This document shows positions 1 to 7,827 of a stretch of 64,000 nt of DNA, piece by piece. This stretch comes from Flavobacterium sp. GT3R68. Its GTDB lineage: Bacteria; Bacteroidota; Bacteroidia; Flavobacteriales; Flavobacteriaceae. The translations under genes and the position numbers were made by a program. The notes under the pieces were generated by a model. It searched no databases and was not told the DNA's origin. It worked only from the letters and a program-made list of their open reading frames with translations. The DNA is taken from the NCBI RefSeq assembly GCF_007109225.1, contig NZ_VJZK01000001.1:937978-1001977 (forward strand), written 5' to 3'. Each line of letters begins with the position of its first letter. Positions within the stretch are counted from its first letter, which is position 1.

Positions 1-48
1 AATGCAAATGACGTTATAAAAGCAGTTAAAAAAGTAATGTATAAATAA
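1..48 (+). CDS. C-terminal end of an upstream gene (partial)
   Basis: An open frame enters from the left edge and ends in TAA at 46-48, giving 15 residues that finish AVKKVMYK. It is followed by a good terminator. The fragment is too short to assign a family; it is called because of the in-frame stop and terminator. Confidence 0.5.
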   Translation, partial: NANDVIKAVKKVMYK

Positions 49-74
49 TCGGATATTTAAATTAACTATATTTG

Positions 75-113
75 AAACTTCATCAAAAATTTTCTGATGG
101 AGTTTTTTTTTTT
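75..113 (+). terminator. Rho-independent terminator of the upstream gene
   Basis: An 11-bp stem (75-85 with 95-105, one G-T pair) is followed by an unbroken T run at 103-113. It ends only six bases before the next start codon, so the DUF5686 gene must start transcription very close to its ATG or be read by read-through. Confidence 0.8.
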
Positions 114-118
114 GACTT

Positions 119-2617
119 ATGAAAAAGAAATTATTTTTTTGCCTGTTTTTTATCATTGGGTTATCGAATGTACTTTGCTCCCAGACTAAAGTAAGCGGTA
201 TGGTTGTTGACAATAGCAATCAGCCCGTGCCTTATGCGAACGTAGTTTTCAAAGGATCCACCGAAGGAATTGTGACCAATGAAGACGGTCGTTTTTATAT
301 TGAATCGCCAAAAACATATACCGCTGTAATTGTTTCTTTTGCAGGTTTTGATACGAAAGAAGTGCCTTTGCCTAAAGCAGTCAACTATGATTTTATCATT
401 AAAATCAACGATGGTGAAAAACTGAAGGAAGTCGTTATATTCTCCGGAAAAACATCGAAGAAAAACAATCCGGCCCTTGATATCCTTCGTAAAATCTGGG
501 AAAGAAAACGCAAAAACGGACTTCGTATGTTCAACCAGTATCAGATGGATAAATACGAAAAGGTAGAATTCGATATGAATACCATCGATAGTGCTTATAT
601 GAAAAGTAAACTTTTCAAAGGGATGGAGTTTATTTTCAAACAGGTAGATACTTCGGATGTTACCGGGAAAACCTATTTGCCGATCTTTATAAATGAGGCA
701 CTTTCGAATGTCTATGGTGATAATGTAAAAAATAAAGTCAAAGAAATTTTAAAGGCCAATAAAAATTCGGGTTTTAGTTCCAATCAGCAGATTATTGCTT
801 TTGTAAAAGATCTTTATAATGAATATGATATTTATAACAATTATCTGACGTTTTACGATAAAACCTTTACCAGCCCGTTGTCAAAAACAGGTATTGACGT
901 TTATAATTATGTATTGCGTGACAGTTCTTTCATTGATAAAAAATGGTGTTATAATATCGTTTTCTATCCAAGACGAAAAAATGAGCTGACTTTCAAGGGT
1001 GATTTCTGGGTGAATGACACCACTTTCGCGATCAAAAATATCAGTATGGCGGTGACCAAAAGCGCCAACATCAACTGGGTGAAAGACATTTATATAGAAC
1101 AGGAATTTGAAGTGCTGAACGATTCGGTTTTCCTTTTGAAGCGAGACTATATGATGACCGATTTTGCTTTTAACAAAAAAGAAAAATCAAGAGGTTTGTA
1201 CGGAAAGAGAACTACTCTTTTTCAAAATCATAAGTTTAACATCCAAAAACCCGAGAATTTTTACAAAGCAGAAGTTAATAATCAGGACGCAACTGCTTAC
1301 GAGCGTTCCAACGAATTCTGGGCAGAAAACCGATTTGAAAAGCTGAATAAAAATGAGGCCGGCGTTTATAAAATGCTTGATACACTTCAGACCAATAAGA
1401 AATTCAGACAGATTTTCGACTTAGTGACTATTCTTGGAAGTGGCTATATTCCAAAAGGGCATTTTGATTATGGACCCATTTTTTCCACTTTTGGCACCAA
1501 TGAAGTCGAAGGTCTCCGATTGCGTGCTGGAGGAAGGACGTATTTTGGAATGAATGACCTATGGCGTGTGCAAGGATATACCGCCTATGGATTTAAAGAC
1601 GACAAATTCAAATACGGATTTTCGGGAAAATGGCTGATCGATAAAAAAAACCGAATCATGATTGCCGGTGGGAACCGAAGGGATATTGAACAGATCGGAG
1701 CGGCATTGACCACCACAAATGATGTACTGGGACGAAGTTTCGCCTCGTCGGCACTTTTCACCACCGGTAGCAACGGGAAATTAACGAATATCAATCTGAC
1801 ATCGTTCTCGATAGAAATCGAACCGTTCAAAAATTTCACGGTGCAAACCGGCTATTCGTATCGAACTTTAGCTTCTGCATCATCCACATTTAGTCTGGAT
1901 TATTATAAAGTCTTGCCGGATGCATTAGGAAATGGCGGCGTGGTCGAAAGCGAAGTCAAACAGTCCGAACTGAACCTGCAGATTGATTATACGCCGGGTA
2001 GAAAAGCCATTGGTTATGGTGTCGAAAGATCGTATGTCGACAGTCCGTATTCCCGAATTTTCGTCAATTACAGTCTTGGGGTTAAAGGATTGGCCGATAG
2101 TGATTTCGATTATAAAAAATTACAGTTGTACTACAAAAAACCGTTTCTTATTGGTGGGGTAGGCCGACTCAACGCAATTGTAGAACTCGGTAAAACTTAT
2201 GGTGATGTGCCTTTGGGATTATTAAGTATCGTTCCCGGAAATCAAACGTATTTCACGATAGAAAACACGTTCAACTTATTGGATTTCTATGAATTTGAAA
2301 CCGATCAATACGCAACGTTCCAGTTGGAGCATAATTTTGGCGGAAGGATTTTCTCCCGAATTCCGTTCCTTCGAAAACTGAACTGGAGAGAAACCATCGG
2401 CGTTAAAGGAGTATACGGAAACATCACCGACAGCAATCGGGCGCTGAATGCATCCGGACTGGTTTATCGCGCACCCGAAGATGGCTATTGGGAATACAAT
2501 GCCGGAATCGGGAACATCTTTAAAGTATTCAAAATCGAATTCAGCTGGAGAGGGAGTTACATCACACCTGAAACGAGAAATTTCGGAATCAAAGGTTCGT
2601 TGGGGTTTTATTTCTAA
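119..2617 (+). CDS. DUF5686 / carboxypeptidase-regulatory-like outer membrane protein
   Basis: An 832-residue protein with a signal peptide ending near residue 21 (LCSQ). Residues about 23-105 form a CarboxypepD_reg-like beta-sandwich (KVSGMVVDNSNQPVPYANV), the domain found at the N-terminus of many Bacteroidota TonB-linked receptors. The rest matches the DUF5686 family, with many aromatic-rich alternating strands and a terminal GSLGFYF typical of an outer-membrane barrel. Family members are predicted outer-membrane proteins of unknown substrate. It stands alone between a terminator and a convergent glycosyltransferase gene whose stop codon overlaps its own by 4 bp. Family call is firm; function is unknown. 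Confidence 0.85.
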   Translation: MKKKLFFCLFFIIGLSNVLCSQTKVSGMVVDNSNQPVPYANVVFKGSTEGIVTNEDGRFYIESPKTYTAVIVSFAGFDTKEVPLPKAVNYDFIIKINDGEKLKEVVIFSGKTSKKNNPALDILRKIWERKRKNGLRMFNQYQMDKYEKVEFDMNTIDSAYMKSKLFKGMEFIFKQVDTSDVTGKTYLPIFINEALSNVYGDNVKNKVKEILKANKNSGFSSNQQIIAFVKDLYNEYDIYNNYLTFYDKTFTSPLSKTGIDVYNYVLRDSSFIDKKWCYNIVFYPRRKNELTFKGDFWVNDTTFAIKNISMAVTKSANINWVKDIYIEQEFEVLNDSVFLLKRDYMMTDFAFNKKEKSRGLYGKRTTLFQNHKFNIQKPENFYKAEVNNQDATAYERSNEFWAENRFEKLNKNEAGVYKMLDTLQTNKKFRQIFDLVTILGSGYIPKGHFDYGPIFSTFGTNEVEGLRLRAGGRTYFGMNDLWRVQGYTAYGFKDDKFKYGFSGKWLIDKKNRIMIAGGNRRDIEQIGAALTTTNDVLGRSFASSALFTTGSNGKLTNINLTSFSIEIEPFKNFTVQTGYSYRTLASASSTFSLDYYKVLPDALGNGGVVESEVKQSELNLQIDYTPGRKAIGYGVERSYVDSPYSRIFVNYSLGVKGLADSDFDYKKLQLYYKKPFLIGGVGRLNAIVELGKTYGDVPLGLLSIVPGNQTYFTIENTFNLLDFYEFETDQYATFQLEHNFGGRIFSRIPFLRKLNWRETIGVKGVYGNITDSNRALNASGLVYRAPEDGYWEYNAGIGNIFKVFKIEFSWRGSYITPETRNFGIKGSLGFYF

Positions 2618-3561
2618 ATACTGTCGAGCAGTTCAAATATTTCCTTATCGGTTTCCAAATCAAATTTTCGTGCATACAGCATGTTGTGCGGTTGTTGTTT
2701 TAATTCGGCTAAATCAGACGAAACAAAAGTGACCGGTAGCGGGCAATTTTTCCGGGACCAATTGGCATAGTGTAGCGAAGGTTTAAATATAATTGTCGGA
2801 TCATTTTGGCATAACCGCATGATAATCGACTGAAAGAAAATCTCGTCCGGCAACAGCGTATACTGATGATGCGCAATGAAATCAGGATTCAGGTCTACAA
2901 AATCAATAATCTTATCGACGGTCTCTAATGACAGCGCCCACCATTGCCCACCGGCATAGGATGGAATGTTTTCATATGGTATCCTTTTGGTAACCAAATG
3001 GGAATAAAAAGAGGATTTTGACAATAAACCGGGTCTAAAAAGAAGCACTTTACCCAATTTATTAATGGTCTTCAACGTATAAAAATACTTGCTCAGTAAC
3101 CTCGGAATCAGAACATGGTCTGCTCTTATATCCGAAATATTATATTTATAGAACTGTAATTTTTCAACCCATTCCGGAGCGTTTAGTACCTTGTCCAGCG
3201 GAGAAATATCGATAAAATCACAGCCGGCATTTTCATCCAGATACGCGTTTATCTGTTCGTTGGTTTTTATCGGGTAATCCTGCCCGCTCAATAAAATAAC
3301 AGTACCTTTTCTGGAATCTTTTAATATTTGTCGCAGTGCATTTAGGGTTCCTTTTACAATTCCGATATCGCCCCAAGTGCCTTTTTCTCTCGGATTTACA
3401 AAACTGACATTGGCAAGAGACTCAAAAGCCCTAAACGGTTCAATCTCGATATTTTTATCCACATGAATATAAAAATGTGATTGCTTGTCAGCAAGCCTTT
3501 CAATCAAAAGTTTCAATTGTCCGGGATTTTTATGAGCCAGAATAATATAGCTTTTTTGCAT
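2614..3561 (-). CDS. Family 14 (core-2/I-branching) glycosyltransferase
   Basis: A 315-residue protein resembling beta-1,6-N-acetylglucosaminyltransferases of the Branch family (GT14). Visible family marks are the N-terminal AHKNPGQL, HVDKN near residue 34, LSGQDYPIK near residue 90 (family hallmark), and GGQWWALS near residue 205. No signal peptide or membrane segment is seen, so it probably acts in the cytoplasm on a glycan such as O-antigen or exopolysaccharide; the acceptor cannot be told. No other polysaccharide genes lie nearby. It converges on the DUF5686 gene with a 4-bp overlap and no terminator between them. Confidence 0.8.
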   Translation of the reverse strand: MQKSYIILAHKNPGQLKLLIERLADKQSHFYIHVDKNIEIEPFRAFESLANVSFVNPREKGTWGDIGIVKGTLNALRQILKDSRKGTVILLSGQDYPIKTNEQINAYLDENAGCDFIDISPLDKVLNAPEWVEKLQFYKYNISDIRADHVLIPRLLSKYFYTLKTINKLGKVLLFRPGLLSKSSFYSHLVTKRIPYENIPSYAGGQWWALSLETVDKIIDFVDLNPDFIAHHQYTLLPDEIFFQSIIMRLCQNDPTIIFKPSLHYANWSRKNCPLPVTFVSSDLAELKQQPHNMLYARKFDLETDKEIFELLDSI

Positions 3562-3662
3562 ATAGGAGGGAGAATGTTATTTTTGCCAAAAATAGTTTTA
3601 TTAAATTGATTGTCAAACAATTTATCGGAAGCTGCATAGTTTATTATAATACTTGAAGCCAT

Positions 3663-3732
3663 TTCCTGCTGTCCGTTATATCTTTGCCTGCTTAAAGAAA
3701 GCAAGCAAAGGATGCCACTTCCATCAGGGCTA
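3663..3732 (+). repeat. Dispersed hairpin repeat, copy 1
   Basis: First of five related intergenic elements (others at 17485, 26197, 55590 and 63247, all + strand). Shared parts are a 5' block like TTCCYGCTGTCCGCT, a variable inner hairpin (here CTTTGC...GCAAAG closing on AAAG), GGATGCC, and a 3' block CTTCCATCAGGGCTA. This copy lies just upstream of the AlkA-like gene and contains TATCTTTG (3679-3686), a fit to the Bacteroidota -7 element. Confidence 0.75.
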
Positions 3733-3747
3733 CACAAAAACAAAATC

Positions 3748-4350
3748 ATGAAACAGGCCATTATCTATCTTTCCGAAAAAGACACCATCTTCAAACAGAT
3801 TGTGGATATCTACGGAATTCCTGAAATTCCCAAAAGGCCACAGGGCTTTGAAACCCTGGTGCTGTTGATATTGGAGCAACAGGTGTCGATTGATTCCGCA
3901 AAGGCCTGTTTTGGGAAGCTCAAAACCAAAGTCATCACATTAGTACCGGAAGAACTTTCAATATTATCTGAGGAAGAATTCAGGAGCGTCGGCGTCAGTC
4001 GTCAAAAAACAACTTATATCAAAGCATTATCCGATGCCATCATCAACCGTACGATTGATTTGGAAAACCTCGCATTGAAATCCGCACAGCAAATCCGGGA
4101 GGAACTAATCAAAATTAAGGGAATCGGTAACTGGACCATTGATGTCTATCTAATGTTCTGTCTTCAGTCACCAGACATCTGTCCCATTGGCGATATTGCA
4201 GTAGTTAATACCATCAGGGAACTCTGGGGATTGCAGACCAAGGAAGAGATGAGTAGCCATGCCGAAAACTGGATGCCGCACCGCTCTGCCGCCACTTTCC
4301 TGCTCTGGCATTATTACCTTCAGAAAAGAGGACGAAAAGTATCATATTAG
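3748..4350 (+). CDS. AlkA-like DNA-3-methyladenine glycosylase (HhH-GPD)
   Basis: A 200-residue base-excision repair glycosylase that removes alkylated purines. The helix-hairpin-helix is seen at about 126-140 (IKGIGNWTIDVYLM) and the catalytic aspartate is D149 in CPIGDIAV. EQQVSIDSAKAC near residue 45 is also typical of the family. The open frame extends 12 codons upstream, but those codons lie in the dispersed repeat, so the ATG at 3748 is preferred. It is shorter than E. coli AlkA because it lacks the N-terminal domain, as in the many short bacterial 3-methyladenine glycosylase 2 proteins. Transcribed alone, possibly from a promoter inside the repeat. Confidence 0.88.
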   Translation: MKQAIIYLSEKDTIFKQIVDIYGIPEIPKRPQGFETLVLLILEQQVSIDSAKACFGKLKTKVITLVPEELSILSEEEFRSVGVSRQKTTYIKALSDAIINRTIDLENLALKSAQQIREELIKIKGIGNWTIDVYLMFCLQSPDICPIGDIAVVNTIRELWGLQTKEEMSSHAENWMPHRSAATFLLWHYYLQKRGRKVSY

Positions 4351-4386
4351 CCATTTTGTTTTATTGTTTTTTAAGCGCGATTATTC

Positions 4387-4417
4387 TTGTGTACAACGTG
4401 TTTTTAGACTACTTTTG
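4387..4417 (+). promoter_or_regulatory. Promoter of ppa
   Basis: TTG at 4387-4389, a 20-bp spacer, and TACTTTTG at 4410-4417 match the Flavobacterium -33/-7 promoter. The downstream CACCCGC resembles the start of the rRNA promoters at the right end of this window, suggesting a strong housekeeping promoter. Confidence 0.75.
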
Positions 4418-4454
4418 CACCCGCATAAATTAGAATTAAAGACATAAAAATAAA

Positions 4455-4985
4455 ATGACTGCAGACAAATTAAAAACATTCGATGTACTGATCGAAATCC
4501 CCAGGGGAAGTAGAAACAAATACGAATACGATTTTGAAATAAAAAGAATGCGTTTTGACAGAATGTTATTCTCCTCCATGATGTATCCTGCTGATTATGG
4601 ATTCATCCCGGAAACTTTAGCATTGGATGGGGACCCATTAGATGTTTTGGTTTTGGTAAATGAACCGACTTTCCCTGGTTGTGTAATGGAAGTGAAGCCT
4701 ATCGGTGTTTTCCATATGGCTGATGATAAAGGTCCCGACGAAAAAGTAATCTGCGTGCCTGTTTCAGATCCAATCTGGAATAAGCTGGAAGACTTGTCAG
4801 ATATGAATCCGCATTTGCTAAAAGAAATCGAACATTTCTTCCAGGTATATAAAGATTTAGAAAACAAAACTGTTGATGTAGGCGGCTGGGGAGATAAAAA
4901 TGAAGCATATGCTATTTTGAAAGCTTGTACAGAACGTTTTGAACAAATAGAAAACAAACCGGAAGGATTATTCAGCATTAAATAA
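4455..4985 (+). CDS. ppa: Family I inorganic pyrophosphatase
   Basis: A 176-residue soluble enzyme hydrolysing pyrophosphate to two phosphates, pulling biosynthetic reactions forward. The family signature DGDPLDVLV carries the metal-binding aspartates D58, D60 and D63; PRGSRNKYEYD near residue 16 and YPADYGFIPET near 46 are also conserved. Length is standard for bacterial family I enzymes. It has its own strong promoter and a terminator, and sits directly upstream of the membrane-bound pyrophosphatase, so both cytosolic PPi-consuming enzymes are adjacent but separately transcribed. Confidence 0.97.
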   Translation: MTADKLKTFDVLIEIPRGSRNKYEYDFEIKRMRFDRMLFSSMMYPADYGFIPETLALDGDPLDVLVLVNEPTFPGCVMEVKPIGVFHMADDKGPDEKVICVPVSDPIWNKLEDLSDMNPHLLKEIEHFFQVYKDLENKTVDVGGWGDKNEAYAILKACTERFEQIENKPEGLFSIK

Positions 4986-5008
4986 TTTTTTTACCCTCGA
5001 TTTATACT

Positions 5009-5043
5009 AAAAGCAATATTCTATTAAGAATATTGCTTTTTTA
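5009..5043 (+). terminator. Terminator after ppa
   Basis: A 13-bp perfect stem (AAAAGCAATATTC with its complement, loop TATTAA) runs straight into Ts. The symmetric A/T flanks would let it work on either strand. Confidence 0.85.
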
Positions 5044-5099
5044 TTTATAGGCGTTTAGTTACATTTACAAAAAATTAACAAAAACCAAAAATTATTTCT

Positions 5100-7730
5100 A
5101 TGGATTCAATAATGATTTATGTGCCGATTATCATGGCATTTATTGGGCTTGCATTTATGTATGCTAAAAGGGCTTGGGTTTTAAAACAGGATGCCGGGGA
5201 TGGTAAGATGAAAGAGATTTCAGATCATATCTACGAAGGAGCCCTTGCTTTTTTAAAAGCAGAATATAGATTATTGGCCATTTTTGTAGTTATTGCGAGT
5301 GTCGTTTTAGCGGGGATTACTTTTTTACCAGGTGTTCAAACACACTTATTAATAGTGGTTGCATTTATTTTTGGTGCTTTCTTTTCAGCTTTAGCCGGAA
5401 ATATGGGTATGAAAATCGCAACTAAAACAAACGTAAGAACAACACAGGCAGCCCGTACCAGTTTGCCGCAAGCTTTAAAAGTTTCTTTTGGTGGTGGAAC
5501 CGTAATGGGTCTTGGAGTTGCTGGTTTAGCTGTTTTAGGTTTAACAAGTTTCTTTATCATACTTTTCAATATGTTCATGGGCGGGGTTTGGACTTCTACA
5601 GAAGACATGACTGTTGTTTTGGAAACATTGGCCGGTTTCTCTCTGGGAGCAGAATCGATTGCTTTATTCGCAAGAGTTGGTGGTGGTATTTATACCAAAG
5701 CTGCCGATGTTGGAGCGGATTTAGTAGGTAAAGTGGAAGCCGGTATTCCGGAAGATGATCCTCGTAATCCTGCTACAATTGCAGATAACGTTGGAGATAA
5801 CGTAGGTGATGTTGCCGGAATGGGTGCCGATTTATTTGGTTCTTATGTAGCGACGGTTCTTGCCGCAATGGTTCTTGGTAATTATGTGATCAAAGACATG
5901 GGTGGTAAAATCGTTGATGCTTTTGGCGGAATCGGACCAATCTTGTTACCAATGGCGATTGCCGGTTTCGGAATCCTATTCTCTATCATCGGAACTATGT
6001 TGGTTAATATAAAGAGTAATGATGCGAAAGAAAAACAAGTTCAGGGAGCTTTAAACGTTGGAAACTGGGTTTCTATCGTTTTGACTGCGATTGCTTGTTT
6101 CTTCCTGGTAAGATATATGCTGCCTGAAGTAATGACAATGAAATTTTTCGGAGAAGCAGCACAACAGATTTCTTCAATGAGAGTTTTCTACGCAACACTT
6201 GTTGGATTAGTAGTTGGTGGAGCGATTTCTTCAGTAACAGAATATTATACAGGATTAGGCACAGGCCCAGTTCTGAAAATTGTACAAAAATCTTCAACAG
6301 GAGCTGGAACCAACGTAATTGCAGGTTTAGCAACCGGAATGATTTCTACATTCCCAACAGTGTTAATATTTGCAGCAGCGATCTGGTCTTCTTATGCTTT
6401 GGCTGGATTCTACGGTGTGGCTTTAGCAGCTTCAGCAATGATGGCGACTACAGCTATGCAATTAGCAATTGACGCATTCGGGCCAATTTCTGATAACGCA
6501 GGTGGAATCGCTGAAATGAGCGAATTGCCAAAAGAAGTCAGAACAAGGACCGATATTTTGGATTCAGTTGGTAACACAACTGCTGCAACTGGTAAAGGTT
6601 TTGCAATTGCTTCAGCTGCATTAACTTCATTGGCATTATTTGCTGCCTATGTTACTTTTACAGGAATTGACGGAATCAATATTTTTAAAGCGCCGGTTTT
6701 AGCGATGTTATTCGTAGGTGGAATGATCCCGGTGGTTTTCTCTGCATTAGCAATGAATTCTGTTGGAAAAGCAGCGATGGACATGGTGTACGAAGTACGT
6801 CGTCAGTTCCGTGAAATTCCTGGAATTATGGAAGGAACCGGTAAACCGGAATATGCAAAATGTGTTGATATTTCTACAAAAGCGGCATTAAGAGAAATGA
6901 TGTTGCCAGGGATTTTAACTATTGGTTTTCCTATTGCCATTGTTCTTTTGGGTAAATTGGTTTACATGAATAATGACGGTGCCAACTCTTTAGTTGCTGA
7001 AATGTTGGGTGGATACATGGCCGGAGTAACAGTTTCTGGAGTGCTTTGGGCTATTTTCCAAAACAATGCCGGTGGCGCTTGGGATAATGCCAAAAAATCT
7101 TTTGAAGCAGGAGTATTAATCAACGGTGAAATGACCTATAAAGGTTCTGATGCTCACAAAGCGGCAGTTACCGGAGATACCATTGGAGATCCATTTAAAG
7201 ATACTTCAGGACCATCGATGAACATCCTGATTAAATTAACGTGTTTGATTGGTTTGGTAATTGCTCCGATTTTAGGTAACGGGAGTCATACAATTTCTGA
7301 TAAAGTGGCATCGTGCTGCGCTACCTCAGATGCATGTACTTCGATGTCAAAAGAGGAATGTATTGCTAAAGGATGTGCCAGTACTACTTGTGAATACATG
7401 GCTCCAATGCATGCTGCAATGTCAAACAAATGCGATATGAGCAAATGTGCCACGATGACCAAAGAAGAATGTGCCAAAATGTGTGACGAAAAAGGTTGTT
7501 CCGCAGAAGAAAAAGCAATGTGTTTGTCTCATTATGATGCGGATGGAAAATTCATAGCTGGTCAAGCAATGAAAACTGAAGTTAGCAAAAGAGTGGTTAT
7601 TGAATCTGAAAAAGACAATAGCGGAAAAGTAAAAGCTACGGTTACGACAACCATCAATGGTCAGGCCGATATTCAGAAGTTCGAAGGAACTGCCGATGAG
7701 GTGAAAGCTAAAGTGGATGCTTTGAAGTAA
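5100..7730 (+). CDS. hppA: K+-dependent membrane pyrophosphatase (ion pump) with Cys-rich tail
   Basis: An 876-residue polytopic membrane pyrophosphatase that couples PPi hydrolysis to ion export. Substrate motifs are DVGADLVGKVE (about 198-208), the DDPRNPATIADNVGDNVGD block and DTIGDPFKDTSGPS near the end of the core. A495 and G498 in GNTTAATGKG are the residue types of K+-dependent enzymes (K+-independent ones have Lys and Thr). G247 occupies the place of the usual gate Glu in ADLFxSY, while E185 (LGAES) supplies a Glu one helix earlier; I recall this arrangement from the proton-pumping Flavobacterium johnsoniae enzyme. After the last membrane segment (about residue 730) there is an unusual tail of about 140 residues with 12 cysteines from C739 onward and two (S/T)KEEC motifs. 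Pumped ion and tail function are inference. Confidence 0.95.
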   Translation: MDSIMIYVPIIMAFIGLAFMYAKRAWVLKQDAGDGKMKEISDHIYEGALAFLKAEYRLLAIFVVIASVVLAGITFLPGVQTHLLIVVAFIFGAFFSALAGNMGMKIATKTNVRTTQAARTSLPQALKVSFGGGTVMGLGVAGLAVLGLTSFFIILFNMFMGGVWTSTEDMTVVLETLAGFSLGAESIALFARVGGGIYTKAADVGADLVGKVEAGIPEDDPRNPATIADNVGDNVGDVAGMGADLFGSYVATVLAAMVLGNYVIKDMGGKIVDAFGGIGPILLPMAIAGFGILFSIIGTMLVNIKSNDAKEKQVQGALNVGNWVSIVLTAIACFFLVRYMLPEVMTMKFFGEAAQQISSMRVFYATLVGLVVGGAISSVTEYYTGLGTGPVLKIVQKSSTGAGTNVIAGLATGMISTFPTVLIFAAAIWSSYALAGFYGVALAASAMMATTAMQLAIDAFGPISDNAGGIAEMSELPKEVRTRTDILDSVGNTTAATGKGFAIASAALTSLALFAAYVTFTGIDGINIFKAPVLAMLFVGGMIPVVFSALAMNSVGKAAMDMVYEVRRQFREIPGIMEGTGKPEYAKCVDISTKAALREMMLPGILTIGFPIAIVLLGKLVYMNNDGANSLVAEMLGGYMAGVTVSGVLWAIFQNNAGGAWDNAKKSFEAGVLINGEMTYKGSDAHKAAVTGDTIGDPFKDTSGPSMNILIKLTCLIGLVIAPILGNGSHTISDKVASCCATSDACTSMSKEECIAKGCASTTCEYMAPMHAAMSNKCDMSKCATMTKEECAKMCDEKGCSAEEKAMCLSHYDADGKFIAGQAMKTEVSKRVVIESEKDNSGKVKATVTTTINGQADIQKFEGTADEVKAKVDALK

Positions 7731-7750
7731 TCCTTTTCGACATATAAATA

Positions 7751-7785
7751 AAGAAAGCCTCACAATTGTGGGGCTTTCTTATTTT
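7751..7785 (+). terminator. Terminator after hppA
   Basis: AAGAAAGCC stem with CACAATTGTG centre and matching GGCTTTCTT, 15 bp with one G-T pair, followed by ATTTTT. Confidence 0.85.
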
Positions 7786-7827
7786 TCATACTTTAGTGCA
7801 ACTTAATGTTTAATTAACCCCTACGCT

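Noticed and set aside
2448..2732. Open frame across the DUF5686/glycosyltransferase junction
   Set aside because: It overlaps both real genes in another frame and has no recognisable domain.
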